In this document: one piece after another, positions 63,236 through 64,000 of the stretch
How positions within the stretch are numbered: position 1 is the stretch's first letter
How the letters are laid out: the number at the start of each line of letters is the position of its first letter
Source of the DNA: Herbiconiux sp. A18JL235
GTDB lineage: Bacteria > Actinomycetota > Actinomycetes > Actinomycetales > Microbacteriaceae
Length of the DNA: 64,000 nucleotides
Direction: 5' to 3'
Assembly (NCBI RefSeq): GCF_040939305.1
Contig: NZ_CP162511.1
Location: 2,294,001-2,358,000, forward strand
Notes under the pieces: model-generated
What the model saw: the letters and a program-made list of their open reading frames with translations, nothing else
Told to the model about the DNA's origin: nothing
The model's database searches: none
Made by a program: the position numbers and the translations under genes

Positions 63236-63250
63236 GTCAGACCGTCAGAC
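63236..63250 (-). promoter_or_regulatory. Direct repeats GTCTGAC, possible operator
   Basis: Two copies of GTCTGAC, one base apart (63236-63242 and 63244-63250, minus strand), 52 bases before the hydroxylase start. The GT-N3-AC core resembles half-sites bound by GntR/FadR-type regulators. No regulator gene is next to it in the window. Confidence 0.4.
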
Positions 63251-63285
63251 AATTACCTTCATCATGGCACCGCCGGCATCCGATG

Positions 63286-64000
63286 TCACGCCGGCTGGTT
63301 CTCCGGCGGCATCAGGATGCGCTTCTGACGCGGCGACATGGCCAAGAAGAGGATGCCGGCGCCAGCCACCAGCACTCCCCCGATGACGGTGAACACGCCG
63401 ACCGGCGCGAGGATGGAGTCGTCCGCGCCGGACGCGCCGAGCGAGATCATGACGATGCCCGCGATGAGGCCCACCACCCCGATCGCGAGCACGATCCGGC
63501 CCGTGACGAGCAGGAGACGGTACGACTTCGCGCCGTGGAACGTCGGGCGCACACCGAAGGGCGTCCCGATGTACTGCGACCACCGCAGTCCGCTCCACCA
63601 GCGCGACGTGGCCGGGGCGATCGGATACCAGCCCGCGGGGGCGACCGTGCCACCTGGGGTACCCTCGACCTCGCCCGGGAGCGGATGCAGCGCGGGGTCG
63701 CCCGAGAAGGCGGTCGCCGATGGAGCGGGTATGCGCCGCACGGCGAAGGACTGCAGGGCGATCGCGAACCAGAGCCCCGCGAGCAGCATCATCGGGATGC
63801 CCGCGAACGACACCGACGACGCCACCAGACCGAGCAGCAGCTGCACCAGACCGAGAGCGAAGAACACCAGGGCGAAGGCGAATGCGGCGCCGGGCTGCTC
63901 CGAGGTCGCCCAGTCGATGCCGGGCCGGCCGTCCTTGATCCTCATCCCCGACCATCGTGCGCCGTCCCACCACCGCACCGGCCCATCGGCGACCGGGTAC
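63286..64000 (-). CDS. DUF2510 membrane protein, 5' end missing
   Basis: The frame is open to the right edge, so the start lies outside. The fragment begins with a DUF2510 motif (YPVADGPVRWWDGARWSG), followed by two helices, a linker with a second DUF2510-like motif (PAGWYPIAPATSRWWSGLRWS), then three more helices and a basic tail MSPRQKRILMPPENQPA. DUF2510 proteins are actinobacterial membrane proteins of unknown function. Two DUF2510 copies in one protein is less usual than one. Confidence 0.8.
   Translation of the reverse strand, partial: YPVADGPVRWWDGARWSGMRIKDGRPGIDWATSEQPGAAFAFALVFFALGLVQLLLGLVASSVSFAGIPMMLLAGLWFAIALQSFAVRRIPAPSATAFSGDPALHPLPGEVEGTPGGTVAPAGWYPIAPATSRWWSGLRWSQYIGTPFGVRPTFHGAKSYRLLLVTGRIVLAIGVVGLIAGIVMISLGASGADDSILAPVGVFTVIGGVLVAGAGILFLAMSPRQKRILMPPENQPA

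Noticed and set aside
1..64000. tRNA, rRNA, transposase or prophage genes
   Set aside because: The intergenic regions were read for cloverleaf-like or rRNA-like sequence and the coding regions for transposase or phage proteins; none was recognised. Small RNAs cannot be excluded.

Overview
The window is high-GC DNA (GC-rich third codon positions, many GTG starts) from an actinobacterium, most likely of the family Microbacteriaceae. The main reasons are a diheme cytochrome c QcrC in a ctaE-qcrCAB cluster, a CtaF-type oxidase subunit IV, DUF3043, DUF1206 and DUF2510 proteins, two DUF222/HNH (13E12-type) genes in decay, cell-wall-binding repeat 2 proteins and LAxTG-like surface anchors. I cannot name a genus from sequence alone.

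Layout. 1-2232: glycerol uptake (glpF, cut by the window edge, then glpK). 2389-13220: aerobic respiration, with trpD divergent from ctaE-qcrC-qcrA-qcrB, a secreted cell-wall-binding protein with the relic of a second copy, the ctaC-ctaD-ctaF operon and erpA. 13282-23105: mostly housekeeping genes on the minus strand (M20 peptidase, pyrD, nrdR, hisD), interrupted by two overlapping genes for large secreted proteins. 23273-29301: an accessory block with an alpha/beta hydrolase, a MGT-type glycosyltransferase overlapping a HEAT-repeat/GT4 fusion, and two unknown small genes. 29316-32828: dnaE. 33014-39763: a frameshifted DUF222/HNH gene, a repeat-rich gap, an M23 peptidase overlapping an iron-sulfur photolyase, then membrane and sugar-epimerase genes. 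39981-46478: three penicillin-recognising serine enzymes in a row beside a two-component system. 46538-52156: cupin, Imm-5-like protein, anchored SGNH hydrolase, an hsp20 gene under apparent HrcA plus HspR control, and a second two-component system with a small exporter. 52441-64000: an ArsR-type regulator divergent from a nucleotide-sugar-epimerase-like gene, GrpB, flavin oxidoreductase, P-type ATPase, a collapsed DUF222 gene, VOC and DUF808 proteins, and a hydroxyquinol-type dioxygenase with its flavin hydroxylase; a DUF2510 protein runs off the right edge.

How the genes work together. QcrABC and CtaCDEF form the bc1-aa3 branch of the respiratory chain, and ErpA supplies iron-sulfur maturation. 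GlpF and GlpK feed glycerol into central metabolism. The serine hydrolases, PBP4, the M23 peptidase and the anchored proteins all act on or at the cell wall. The dioxygenase pair points to aromatic ring cleavage.

The least explained signals are: two families of 67-77 bp imperfect palindromes at the 3' ends of genes, one of which supplies the stop codon of two different genes in the same reading frame; the HEAT/GT4 plus MGT glycosyltransferase pair; the secreted-protein operon with a 48-bp elastin-like repeat; and a recurring promoter layout (a -10 hexamer 6-7 bases before ATG or GTG) suggesting many leaderless messages. No CRISPR array, tRNA, rRNA, transposase or prophage was found.
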